The notes below the pieces were generated by a model that saw nothing but the letters and a program-made list of their open reading frames with translations, was not told the origin of the DNA and did not search any database. A program made the position numbers and the translations under genes. DNA of 64,000 bases from Fallopia convolvulus (lineage: Eukaryota; Streptophyta; Magnoliopsida; Caryophyllales; Polygonaceae), in the NCBI GenBank assembly GCA_964016875.1, contig OZ024729.1:26556494-26620493 (forward strand), read 5' to 3'. Below are positions 32,791 to 43,670 of this stretch, one piece after another (position 1 is the first letter of the stretch; every line of letters begins with the position of its first letter).

Positions 32791-33504
32791 TTAATTTACA
32801 TGTACTAGAGCCTTGATCACAAATTTTGCGTAATTAATCAGTGACCAATGGGTAGTAGTCTTTTTCTCTTGAATAACTAGCTAGCAAAACTAACTAGTGG
32901 CCTCCTCTTATTTTTTTTTATGCTTTTGTGAGCAAATCACCATTGGTACCTTGCCTCTGGACTTTGTTAATTAACTTTAGCCATCATTAGCAAACATGCC
33001 TTTTTATTTTCTTTGTTCAAAGATGTACGTACACCTTGTTTTATTTGCACACTTGAATTTTCCCTTTGCTTGAAATATCAGGGGACTAATTAAGTGTTGT
33101 TCTCCAAACACTTTTTGTTTGGTGGAACATTGAACTCGATCTATCGATCGACCACCACCTCTTTTCCGTTTTTATGGCAAAGGCAACATACAAACCTCAA
33201 ATAAACAACCTTTGATGGGTCTCTTTGGGTGATTTAGTTAAGCAACATAAACATGTATGCACATATATAGCTTGTTATCTTTTATCTCAACGAGACTGCA
33301 ACTACTATGAACTTGCAGTCTTGTTTTGAAATTGATAAGTAGCTAAAAGGAGCCGCACATATATATTTATGCAAAGCCTCCACTTAATTTGGTGTCATAT
33401 AACACGAAGACATTGCATACGTACATTTGAAACGTAGTATATATATACATGGACTTGTGATTTTAACCCACACCAAGGTCGGTTATAATTATGAAATGTC
33501 CCTG

Positions 33505-33985
33505 CTTCGGTTTGAGAAACGACCCCGTTTCGGTATTGAGAAACGAACATGTTTCGGTATGAAAATGAACCCGTTTCGTTATGAGAAACGTACCCGTTTT
33601 GGTATGAGAAATGGACCCGTTTCGGTATGAGAAACGAACCCGTTTCGGTATGAGAAACGAACCCGTTTCGGTATGAGAAACGAACCCGTTTCGGGGTGAA
33701 AAACGAACCCGTTTCGATATGAGAAACGAACCCGTTTCGGACGATAAAAACGTAATGTCTTTAAAGAGATGCTTTGTTTGAACTTTGATGAAACATCGTG
33801 CCTCTAAAGATAGACATTTGGTTTCAATTTTACGTCCAATGAAACATCCGACCTCTAAAAAGAGACCATTTGTTTCGATTTGAAACCGATTCATGAAACA
33901 TTATGTCCCTAAAAAGAGACACTTTGTTTCGATTTGAGAGACGAACCCGTTTCGGTATGAGAAACGAACCCGTTTCGGTATTGTA
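33505..33985. repeat. 23-bp minisatellite of palindromic units, plus a second tandem unit
   Basis: About ten copies of a 23-bp unit CGGTATGAGAAACGAACCCGTTT, mainly at 33505-33745 and again at 33940-33985. Each unit contains GAAACG and CGTTTC as a small inverted repeat. Between the two blocks are about four copies of a unit of roughly 60 bp built on ATGAAACAT...CTCTAAAAAGAGACA...TTTGTTTC. The ORFs crossing it are only translations of the repeat. Confidence 0.8.
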
Positions 33986-35640
33986 TGAACACTAACCAAT
34001 CACGAGCCCATCCTCTTATAATTTTCATGATGCAGACGACAAAGAAGTTTAATTTGGGACTTTTGGTTTAGGATTCCCTTTGCTCCTCCTCCATTTTTTG
34101 CTTGTGTCTGCGTGTTTACCGTTGAAAGAAGACAAGGAGACTAGACTTTTTTCTTTTATCTTCTTTTACTTGATTTTTTTTACTCTCTGCAACTCTCCAC
34201 TTTAAAAATGAAAAAGAAAGAAGAGTGGGAGGCCCATGTGCTTATATAATAATCCAAACTTGGAATGCAATCCGATCAAAGACATTTTGTTTTAGCTCAA
34301 TTAAGTACCGATTATGGTCTTAATTTTTTGACGTTACAAGTTGTCTATGGACAAACGGTTAGTGAAACCCGTTATTAAATTGGGAAAGGAATTGACCCAA
34401 TTTAAGAATTAATGGGTTAATTGCCTACATAATTGGGCTATTTAATTTGGGGGACTGCATTAGACGTTTAATGGGCATGTTCTGCCATTGAAAGGTGATT
34501 ACTAATCTACCCCTCTTTAATTGCATGTTTTTCTCCCTTTTTATTTGTTTTGACCCAAATGCATACTATAAAGGTATTGAAAATAGATCATGAGCCCGTC
34601 CATTTTAGGCTTATCAAAATGTGAAGTCTTTAGGCCCAAATTTTACCAAGTCAACTATAATAATTAAGGACAATAAAAATCATTAACTTTAATGATAATC
34701 TACCTCCTTTTCTTATAAAACTTGGTTAGGAAATATTATTCTATGAAGAATAATGGACCGGTTGAAAATATTATCAACCACCCACTAATATATAAATATC
34801 TTAATTCAAACTATGGGTCCAATTCATACCCATAATTAAACTACGTTATTTTAGCCAAATCACGAAAAAGTATATTTCATGAAAATTTACCCCCAAACAT
34901 AGTGGAATTAGTCTAAGGAGACTAAGCAAGTGAGAATGGAAATTCTCAAGGGTATTATGATAATCTATAACATTCGAGAGAGATATTATCGGGATGTGTT
35001 TTTAAGGTATAGGTTTTTATGTGGGGCTTAGCGGGACGGAGAAGAGTGTATCTCGAGAGGAGATAACTCGTTAATTGAGAGAAGAACTACGAGATTGTAG
35101 ACTTCTTTTTAGAGTAAGAAGTATGTTGGGAGCGTTATTAATTCAAACAAGTTTTTGAAAACCTCTCGCGTCCTTGCGAACCGAGATCCGGGTCGATCAT
35201 TTGAGATCGGCCCGGTTTTGGCGTCTTTTAAATGTGCATTGGGCACTTATCTTGTATAGTGATGAAAACTTTCACTTAGGGTGACGTATTTTAAGAGTGT
35301 GGGAGGCCATGTACCAGCCCGAACCACTGACAGGAACGAAGTTCCGGCACCTAGCTAGGGTGCATACGTCCCTACAAGGCGTAGGAGCAGACATGGATCA
35401 TGATCGACAAGTCGTAATTTGGGCAAGGTGGCAATACGACTTTTTTAATTGGTTATATAGAGGTGTCGGGTTAGGCCCGCACCCCTCACTATTTCATCCA
35501 AACCGATCTCGAAAAGAGATCGTAAACAATCAAGGTCACAAACAAGACTAGCATAATAGTCCTATCGAATTAATAACGGAATAACGATAACAGTGGGGTC
35601 ATTATTTCTAGCAATCGATATTCCTAGGTTCGTTTATTTT

Positions 35641-37982
35641 TAGCAAACAAGTTGTTCCCAACATCGAGAAATTTCACTAAACGAACTTATTAAGGCTACA
35701 AGGAGAAATTCCACTTGCATTAGCTTAGCGATTGTATACGAATGAAAGAACGTGACATATCGCCTTTAGTCGGAACGGAAAACTTGACCTATCGACACAA
35801 GAGATACGAACGAACTTTAATAAGAATTTCTTTAAATTCTTTTAAAGTTTTGGAAATCTCTTATATCCTTATTATAAGAGAATTAATTACTAAATTATTA
35901 TAATAATAATTTAGGTGGAGGTAAATAAAATAATAATATTCCTTATTATTATTTCATATTTTTAATATCCTTGTATTCTTTATAAAAATCTTTATTTTAA
36001 TTTAATTACTATTTCCTTTTGGAAGATCAAGTCATAACATTATTTAAATTATTAAATTTTTTTTTTTGCTTAATTTATTATTCTTCTATTATAACTAAGT
36101 AAGGGAATATCTTTATGAAATTCATTTAAGATATAGTTTCCATATTTATATGAAATATTGTTTATAAAAACTCTTCTTTAGTATGTGAAAAGTCTAAAAT
36201 ACCCTTGTCATAAAAATATCTTTTATTTTCCCTTATTAATATCTTTTTACTCAACTTAATCATATAATATTTTTTTAAATACTAGAATATATCTTTATTA
36301 TTTTATCCTCTTATCATGCTTATTTTAAGAAGACATGTAATATTTTTGCAAAGATATTCATATTATATTATGTCCTTTTTCTAGTATTTTCCTTATGTGG
36401 AAAAAATTCCAATTACTTAATATAGCATACTTTCCATGTATGAGAGACAATAATAAATTCTATTATCTATTTAAATGATTTCCCCATGTCTTAGAATATT
36501 ATTTTATCAAACTAGGAGCATGCAACTTATTTATTTATATATAAGTTAGTAATAATAATATCTTTCGTATATATTTAATAATATTTTTCTCATCTATCAT
36601 ATTATTTTAATAATATTTTACATCTATGATTATTAATAATATCTTTAATATATCTTTTCCCAACAACAAATATCTTTTATATCATATGATCTTTAACTAG
36701 TGCTCTAGAAATACAACTCATTAACATATGTATATAATATTGTCAAAAGCTCCATATTTTATTTATAATTGAACCCCATGACAAAAGATATAAGTTTTAT
36801 ATTAAGAGTAACATGCATATTATTAGCTTACTTTCATTGGATTTTTATCATTTATTCTTATCTTGTCTAACTTAACAAGATCTCTAGGTAAAAATTTATA
36901 TTTGGTTAACTTTATAAATCTATTAATATTATTGTAAAACTTATAAAAAGGTTTTAAGAGACACGCAAGGGTATTTCTTAAAAAAAACTTATTTTATTTA
37001 TTATGCAACCCTTTCTTTATTTTCTTTCTTTTAGAGAAAGTATTATATTCTAAAAGATAAGCTGACATAAGTAAGATAAGCTGACAACGTATTTAATTAA
37101 TATTGACCATATTTTTATAATAATTTCGGATTTTTAATATTAGCTTTCTGAACGGAGTAAGCACTGTTTTTCGAAACATTTTAACCGTCGAACTTTACAT
37201 CATTTATCTTAAGAAATGAAAATTAAATTCATTGTTTTTGGTAATTAAAGGAATATAAGCTTAGAGAAATGCTTTATAGAAATCGTCTTGCATTTTTCTT
37301 TCTTTCCCTTTATTAACTTTAATTTGTTTTTTGCCATCACAATAATTTACTTACCTAGTCTATACTTTTTTTTTTCTTCTGACATTACACTAATGACTTT
37401 GCCACATTATTGACGGTTGTATAGTTGTATAATAAATTAATAATACAGTATGATTCTTGATAACCTTGCTTTTTAGGGAAATTCGTGTTTGGTTCAATTC
37501 TACTTGCGATTCGTGGTAAGGCGGCCGGTAAGCTAACTGAGAATTTGCATGGAAAACTTTAATGTACTTTAGCATTGCTATTCCATCAAAGGCTTAATAA
37601 GACTGTTTTATAAAAAAATGCCAAATTCGATCAAAACACTTGTATTTCTATAGATGCCAACCTCCTTTATTTGGTCGAACCAAACTGTGCCTTTCTGAAT
37701 CTTACGAATACAAAAACAGAAACGAATAAGAAGCACGACACTTGCACTTCCAAAATTTGCTTTTTGAGAGGAATGGCAAGGCCTGCATGAGATATGCATG
37801 TGCACTTGCAACGATCGATATCTGTTGGGCGGTCACTTGATCGACCAAGGTTGGCATTTTACTGTAAGATTTAAGCAACCTAACATGGGAAATCAGACCG
37901 CAACAAAATTAGGGATACTTCCTTTTAAGTGATACAAGATTTGAGAGTGATACGAAGATCTCCAAAATCTAACTGAGTTTAA
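35641..37982. other. AT-rich stretch without recognised genes
   Basis: Very AT-rich sequence, especially 35.8-37.1 kb. No coding region, RNA gene or clear repeat boundary is seen. It ends at the assembly gap. Confidence 0.45.
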
Positions 37983-38182
37983 NNNNNNNNNNNNNNNNNN
38001 NNNNNNNNNNNNNNNNNNNNNNNNNNNNNNNNNNNNNNNNNNNNNNNNNNNNNNNNNNNNNNNNNNNNNNNNNNNNNNNNNNNNNNNNNNNNNNNNNNNN
38101 NNNNNNNNNNNNNNNNNNNNNNNNNNNNNNNNNNNNNNNNNNNNNNNNNNNNNNNNNNNNNNNNNNNNNNNNNNNNNNNNNN
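37983..38182. other. Assembly gap, 200 N
   Basis: A run of exactly 200 unknown bases, probably a placeholder length. Sequence order on its two sides should be treated with care. Confidence 0.98.
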
Positions 38183-38500
38183 CAACACACTCAGGCTTAG
38201 CATCATGAGTTCTTTAGTCAGATGTGGCCAAGCTTTCCAAATTGGTCACAGTATCACCCACCTGCTCCTCCACAGTGAGTCTTCTGTTCACTTCCTTTAC
38301 TAAATCTGATTTGTCTTTTATTTCATTGAGGGAAATGAAAGGTTTTAAGTATGGGGAGGTAGTACTTGTTGTGTATATTATATGCATAGTCACATTTTGG
38401 ATTCAGTACTTTAGTTTTCGTTAAAAAAAGAAAAAAAAAGAAAAAAATGTATAGTCGCATTTTGGATTCAGTACTTGCTATGTGTATTATACTTATAGTC
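38183..38500 (+). repeat. Displaced duplicate of the 3' ORF end and internal polypurine module
   Basis: This sequence closely matches 48105-48360 (the 3' ORF end HHESFSHMWPGF...YHPPAPPQ, its stop and the following untranslated sequence with stem TTTCATT/AAATGAAA), yet it directly precedes the RT remnant. A short local repeat of the ATTTTGGATTCAGTACTT stretch follows. The order is wrong for any intact element, so this is a second element joined by recombination, or an assembly error next to the N gap. Confidence 0.7.
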
Positions 38501-38508
38501 GCATGTGG

Positions 38509-39010
38509 CCAGATTTTCAAAGATCTCAGCCCCATTGTTGTGAATTGCTGAAGAAAGATGTTCCTTATGAGTTTAATGAAGCATGCAAGAAGGTGTTTGA
38601 TGAGCTGAAAATCCGCCTTACAAGTGTACCAATAATTCAAGCACTAGATTGGTCTCAACCTTTTGGGATCAATGTGTGATGTAAGTGACTATGTTGTTGG
38701 GGCTGTTTTGGGTCAAAAAGAAGCCAGAGCATCTCATGTTACACATTGATGCTTCCATGACCTTGAATGATGCCCAAAGAAACTACTCCACTATTGAAAA
38801 GGAAATGCTTGTTGTAGTATTTGCTTTGGAGAAGTTCAGACAATATTTGTTGGGGACAAAAGTGATAGTATATTCAGACCATGCTGCACTTCGTTATTTA
38901 ATGATGAAAAAGGAGGCTAAGCCAAGATTGATAAGATGGATTCTTTTGCAGAGTGAGTTTGATATTGAGATCAGAGATAAAAAAGGGAGCAGAAAACCTT
39001 GTGGCTGACC
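38509..39010 (+). pseudogene. Athila/Tat pol remnant: RT C terminus and RNase H
   Basis: Reads LLKKDVPYEFNEACKKVFDELK...PIIQALDWSQPF (RT thumb side). After a stop and frame change come the RNase H blocks SDYVVGAVLG, LNDAQRNYSTIEKEMLVVVFALEKFRQYL and VIVYSDHAALRYLM. Tat/Athila elements share these blocks closely. Between the RNase H end and integrase (39105-39225) lies a CG-rich stretch with GCGCCCGCGG units that does not belong to the conserved pol sequence. Confidence 0.85.
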
Positions 39011-39329
39011 ATCTGATAGGCTTGTGCAAGATGAAGACAAGCCGAGAAGCCAAGATCAGATCCAAGGCCGATTCCCCGATGACATGCTTTTTGGAGTCGA
39101 CGTGATGAAAACTGCGCCCTTCGGTGGACATCCTGCGCCCGCGGATCCTTAACTGATGAAAACTCCGAAATTTCTGACACTAAAACCGCACCCGCCAGTG
39201 CACATACCGCGCCCGCAGTTCTGGCGACGACAAAGAATCTAACGCTCGATTCGAGGAATTCGTCTTTGGTGTTCGTTCCTCCAGGCCATGGTACGCAAAT
39301 CTTGTCAACTACCTCGTCTCAGGGGAGTT

Positions 39330-40556
39330 CCCACCTAATTTTACCAAGGCCTAGAAGTACAAGGTGCGTCATGAATCACGATTCTATGTTTAGGATTATC
39401 CTTATTTATGTAAGCACTGCACAGATCATGTAATCCGACGTTGTGTTCCGGATTCTGAGGTACAATTTATCCTTTCTTTCTGTCATTCCTATGCATGTGG
39501 GGGTCATTTTGGGACTAACAAACCTACTAGGAAAGTTCTTGAAGCTGGTTTTTATTGGCCTCATATCTTTAGGGATGTTTATGTTTTCTGTAAATCATGT
39601 GATCGTTGTCAGAGGGTGGGTAATATTTCCAAGAGACATGAGATGCCTCAATCTCGTATGATTTTTTGTGAAATTGTTGACGTTTGGGGCATTGATTTCA
39701 TGGGACCTTTCCCCTCTTCTTATGGGAACCTCTATATTTTGGTTGCGGTGGACTATGTTTCCAAGTGGATGGAAGCAAAGACCACCAGAACTGATGACTC
39801 TAAAGAGGTTGCATGCTTCCTTCAAGACAACATTTTCTCAAGATTTGGGATTCCAAAAGCTCTGATAAGTGACAGGGGTACTCATTTTTGCAACAAAACT
39901 GTGAGTGCTTTATTGAAGAAGTACCATGTCACCCAGAAGATCTCTACGACCTATCACCCCCAGACCAATGAACAAGCTGAAGTGTCCAACAGGGAGAGAA
40001 AAACAATTTTGGAGAAGATGGTGGCTCCCAACATGAAGGATTGGAGCTTAAGGCTCAATGATGCTTTGTGGGCTTATCATACTGCTTATAAGACATCCAT
40101 TGGGATGTCTCCCTTCAGATTGGTCTACGAAAAAGGATGTCACTTGCAAGTGGAGTAAGAGCACAAAGCTTATTGGGCGGTCCAAAAGCGCAATTTCAGA
40201 ATTGAAGAAGATGGAGCATTTAGAAAATTACAATTGCAAGAGTTGGAGGAGTTGAGATTGGATACTTATGACAATGTTGTGAATTACAAAAACAAAACCA
40301 AAGCATGGCATGACAAGAACATCCTTAGGAAGGAGTTCAAAGCTGGAGATAAGGTCCTTCTATTTCAGTTTGGTCTCACACTCTTCCCAGGGAAGCTCCG
40401 TTCTAGATGGGCTGGACCGTACGCTGTAGTTCGAGTTTTTCCACACGGGGTTGTGCAATTGATTGATGGGCATTCCCCAAAGGTGTTCAAAGTTAATGGT
40501 CAAAGATTGAAAAAATAACATGAGGAAGTCAGCCAAGAGGTGCTAGAGGAGGTGGG
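39330..40556 (+). pseudogene. Athila/Tat integrase remnant, first part
   Basis: The zinc-binding HHCC region reads CHSYACGGHFG...WPHIFRDVYVFCKSCDRCQR. The catalytic core follows with D in WGIDFMGPFP, D in ALISDRGTHF and E in HPQTNEQAEVSNRE, so all three acidic residues survive. After a frame change the C-terminal part reads KFKAGDKVLLF...LRSRWAGPYAVVRVFPHGVVQL. There are in-frame stops, including one at 40516-40518. The coding frame then runs up to the nested insertion and resumes at 46953, ending TPNVD-stop near 46983. Confidence 0.9.
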
Positions 40557-42106
40557 TGATAGCTTGCATATAGGTATAGTTTAGATGCATGTTTTATATT
40601 GGTTTTTCATAAGTTTTACTTAGTTTTAGTTAATTTTAGTTTAGTTTCTAGGATCTTGTGTTTTCGGGTAGTTGCGCTTGTTTTGTTCGGTTTTGCAGAT
40701 CTTTAGGTAAACAAGCGTGGACGGGATGGATCTTAGAGGACTATGGTGAATTTTGAGGAAGCTTAGGGTGATACAAGTGAAGATTAGAAGAACTAAGGCC
40801 CAAGAGCTTGTGTGAAAAGAAAGCTTAAACCCGGGCTATGCATTGGAGTACTTGTTTTGACACCTCTATGTTGCAATGCTTGGTTTGGGAGCTATAGTGC
40901 TCGGATGAGGCTCAATTTGGTATCAATGGAAAGCTAATTCAAAGAGATACAATTCATATTTTTTACTCCGAGTCCAAATTCCAACTCTAAGGGGGTGAAA
41001 ACAGCCTCTGAAGTGTCGCTTGAAATGTTGAACCGAGAAGTGCCGCGGGCATAACATGAGATGACGCGGCATGTTAGAAGGAGACCGCGCACCTTGTTCT
41101 GCTGCGGGAGAGTTGGGCCGCGTGTTTTGGGCTTCGGGTTGGACTTTATTAGGTCTTTTCCGACTGGTTTGATGTAATTTCGGGATAATTTGATATTTGG
41201 ATATTTTCTAGGGTATTTAAACCTTGTTTTTAGTTTTCTCTCTTAATCATTATCATAACTTTGATCATAACTTTTGGAGGCTAGGGCTTTTCTCTCTTGA
41301 GGCAGACTTTGAAACCTTTGTAAGTTTGTTCTTAATTTAATTATGCATTGCTAATTTCTTTGTGTTTGACTAGTTATTGAAATCATAGATTGCATAATAT
41401 TGTGAGGTTTGATTGATTCTCATCAACTTGAATAGGTTTTATTCCCTGTGCTTAATTGAATCAGAATTTATCTAAGGTTTTGTTAGATTGATCACCTAAT
41501 AGAATTTCTAGGTTAATTTACAACTAATCTGATTAAGTCCCGTTCGGGATTGATTAGATAAAGTGGCAACTATAATTGTTTAGACCCGTTCGGGCTATTC
41601 AGTTGTAGAGGGAATAAACCACAGATAACTTGATTAGCTGTTTGCATTGAGTATTTTTTTCTATCGATACTTTGAACTTAAAGCTGTCGTTTAATTGAAT
41701 CTAGACGTTGTTCTAGGTTGTTAGATGATTAGGGTTGTTCAGACTGTTAGCTCTTTCAACTAAATATAAAGTTTTGGATAATAATTCACGGTAGATTATT
41801 CAAAGGGAATTGAGAATCAAGAAAATCGATGATCAATAAGCATATCTATGATGGATTTAACTAGTTGAACATATTTCTCTCATATTTGTCAAACTTAATC
41901 ATATTTGCATTCTTAGATAGTTTTCAATTTTGCATAATAGATTAGAATTTCATTCATAAAAACCCCCCATCTTTAGTTACTTGGCACTTAAGTAATAACA
42001 TTAATACACGAGTCTCTATGGGATCGACCCTTACTTGCCGCTCTACTGAGTTGGTTAAGTTAGGTTTCTTTGATAGGTATCAACGACCACCGAAAATACC
42101 TCATCA
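40557..42106 (+). repeat. 5' LTR of copy 2
   Basis: 1550 bp, from TGATAGCTTGC to CCTCATCA. A TATA-like GTATTTAAACC lies near 41213. Just upstream (41040-41130) is a CG-rich block with CCGCG units (TGCCGCGGG, GACGCGGC, GACCGCGC), in the same relative place as the ATTGCGCGG block of copy 1 but different in sequence. Confidence 0.9.
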
Positions 42107-42110
42107 AATT

Positions 42111-42129
42111 TGGCGCCGTTGCCGGGGAC
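42111..42129 (+). promoter_or_regulatory. Primer-binding site, tRNA-Asp type, copy 2
   Basis: TGGCGCCGTTGCCGGGGAC starts four nt past the 5' LTR end and is identical to that of copy 1. Confidence 0.85.
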
Positions 42130-42166
42130 TCGTCGCTATTTGTGTTTTTACCTTTGTGCTATTCTT

Positions 42167-42200
42167 GGTGTTGTGAACCTATCTTACGGTTCATAACACC
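42167..42200 (+). promoter_or_regulatory. Leader stem-loop between primer-binding site and gag, copy 2
   Basis: A 13-bp stem (GGTGTTGTGAACC with GGTTCATAACACC, one G-U pair and no mismatch as RNA) around an 8-nt loop TATCTTAC. It ends 14 nt before the gag ATG. A packaging, dimerisation or translation signal is possible. Confidence 0.65.
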
Positions 42201-42214
42201 CGTGCTACTAATCT

Positions 42215-43408
42215 ATGGCTTTGTTCGATTGTAGACAGCTGCAAGATGAACACTTCAATGACTATTTTTCCAGATTTCAAGATCATGTGTTTGAACTTGG
42301 TGCTTGGGGATTACGATACAGTGATAGAGAGGTGAACATGGGAGTTATCCATGGTATGAATCTTGAGACAAGAGGGTTGGCCGACTACATGAGCAATGAG
42401 AGGCTTTTATATATGGGACCTGAGGAATGCTGGGATTTCTTATGTTTCATGAGCCATCAGAGCTTTTTGGTCGAGTCATCTTCACAACCACCCCAGCCGG
42501 TTGATACGTCTCTTAAGGATATAATCAGGGATCTCTCCAAAGGGGCGGATGCTATAATCATGGAGCACTGTGAGTCATGTTCTTCAAGTTTTCATTCCAC
42601 AATCTCATGTCCTTTTGAGTTGTGTGGAAAGGGTGGTGGAATCACATTGCAGTTAAACGATCATGAGTCAGACACCCAGATGCAAGTTGAGGAGCAATCT
42701 AAGACACTTGATGTGGGTTATGAGGATGAATTTGATGCCCAATATGAAGTCACACCTATAAGGCAAGTTGAGCAGATCATCACAGAGCCAAAGGAAGTAT
42801 GTGCTGGCATAGAGATTCTTACAGAGCCTAGGGAGCCTGAGTCATCTTCACTCACGTGGAGTAAATTGCTTGAGGGTTTTAGGGTTTTGGAAGAAGACTC
42901 TTTTGTCGACCAAGATGACTTCTTTTCTGATGAAGTAGACAACCATGAGGGAGAGAATCAACATGATACACCTGTTAAGGTTCCCGTTGTCATGGTGCCC
43001 CCTATGTTAGGCCTTGACACTCCTTGCTTCAGTTTCCCCACCTTCTCACATCAGGAGCTTATGGAGTTCCAAGATGAGGAGCCAAGACTACAACACAAGG
43101 TGGAAGTTGGAGAATATATGGAGTTCATCCTGGATAAAAGTGGTATTGCTGACAAGAGCTTTGATTCATATTGTAAGTATTTTCTAAAGCCACCACTTGT
43201 GCTGAATTCTTTTGAGCAAATGCCACCTCATGAAAATTGGGCACACATGTTTGATAAATTAAAACGGTCTTTAAAAGTTATACTTTTCTTAATTGATTTA
43301 TCAATGTGTTACTTATGTTTTTCTGAGTTGTGTGCACAGGGATTTGACAGGTTGCTAAGGGCATTGACAATGTCTAATCTTGTCAATTCATGCTCAGAGT
43401 CAAGCTAA
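42215..43408 (+). CDS. Divergent Gag with CCHC zinc knuckle, 397 aa (copy 2)
   Basis: Intact ORF collinear with that of copy 1. Gag-like residues 10-85 include DYFSRFQDHVFELG, VIHGMNLETRGLADYM and PEECWDFLCFMS. The knuckle C-x2-C-x4-H-x4-C is at residues 119-132 and is exact in both copies even though residues between the ligands differ (HSTISC here, HPTILC in copy 1). The C-terminal half is acidic, with IEILTEPREPESSS and LGLDTPC blocks, and ends in a hydrophobic Cys-rich stretch (VILFLIDLSMCYLCF). No protease or RT follows. The intact frame in two separately inserted copies suggests that the source element keeps this protein under selection. An alternative reading is that only the knuckle half is functional and the acidic part is element-specific. 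Confidence 0.75.
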   Translation: MALFDCRQLQDEHFNDYFSRFQDHVFELGAWGLRYSDREVNMGVIHGMNLETRGLADYMSNERLLYMGPEECWDFLCFMSHQSFLVESSSQPPQPVDTSLKDIIRDLSKGADAIIMEHCESCSSSFHSTISCPFELCGKGGGITLQLNDHESDTQMQVEEQSKTLDVGYEDEFDAQYEVTPIRQVEQIITEPKEVCAGIEILTEPREPESSSLTWSKLLEGFRVLEEDSFVDQDDFFSDEVDNHEGENQHDTPVKVPVVMVPPMLGLDTPCFSFPTFSHQELMEFQDEEPRLQHKVEVGEYMEFILDKSGIADKSFDSYCKYFLKPPLVLNSFEQMPPHENWAHMFDKLKRSLKVILFLIDLSMCYLCFSELCAQGFDRLLRALTMSNLVNSCSESS

Positions 43409-43427
43409 TGACGCTAAACAAGCGCTT

Positions 43428-43445
43428 CTTGGGAGGCAACCCAAG
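43428..43445 (+). promoter_or_regulatory. Post-gag hairpin with AGGCAA loop, copy 2
   Basis: Stem CTTGGG/CCCAAG and loop AGGCAA, 20 nt past the gag stop, preceded by CTAAACAAGCGCTT. The pol-bearing element here has the same loop with stem CTCGGG/CCCGAG. Confidence 0.75.
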
Positions 43446-43629
43446 GTTTAGAGTAGTTTTGTTTTTCAGTTATAATCTTTTGCTTTTTAGGTAGTTTTTG
43501 GTGTTTGTTAGATACCCCATGTCCGAAGATTGATAACCTGAAGAAGCCTTCACCACATTTGGATTTCCCGCTGCATTATCCAGATAGCTAGAGTTTTGTG
43601 AGTTTTTTCTCTTTCCTTTACTTTTTACT

Positions 43630-43670
43630 ATACTTTGGGGACAAAGTATGTTTTAAGCGTGGGGGAAGGG
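43630..43670 (+). promoter_or_regulatory. Internal hairpin plus polypurine-like tract of copy 2
   Basis: Stem ATACTTTG/CAAAGTAT, loop GGGA, then ttttaagcgtgggggaaggg. It is the same module as in copy 1 and sits about 1.4 kb before the 3' LTR. Confidence 0.6.

Larger units (their letters stand above)
31498..35640 (-). repeat. TGTAACACCCC repeat, probable Ty3-type LTR sequence, copy A
   Basis: It starts TGTAACACCCCTATTTTT, read on the other strand as an end AGGGGTGTTACA, which is common at the 3' end of plant Ty3 LTRs. A related copy begins at 51117. The two share the first 550 nt and then resume similarity at TTAGTCTAAGGAGACTA (34910 here, 51660 there), so copy B lacks most of 32.05-34.9 kb or copy A gained it. 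That internal segment holds the tandem repeats listed separately. No coding sequence is recognised. The right border is uncertain. Confidence 0.45.

Noticed and set aside
33463..33894. 143-codon minus-strand ORF and a 67-codon plus-strand ORF
   Set aside because: Both are translations of the 23-bp minisatellite, whose length keeps frames open for short runs.
37969..38206. ORFs of 73 and 75 codons around 38 kb
   Set aside because: They consist almost wholly of unknown bases from the assembly gap.
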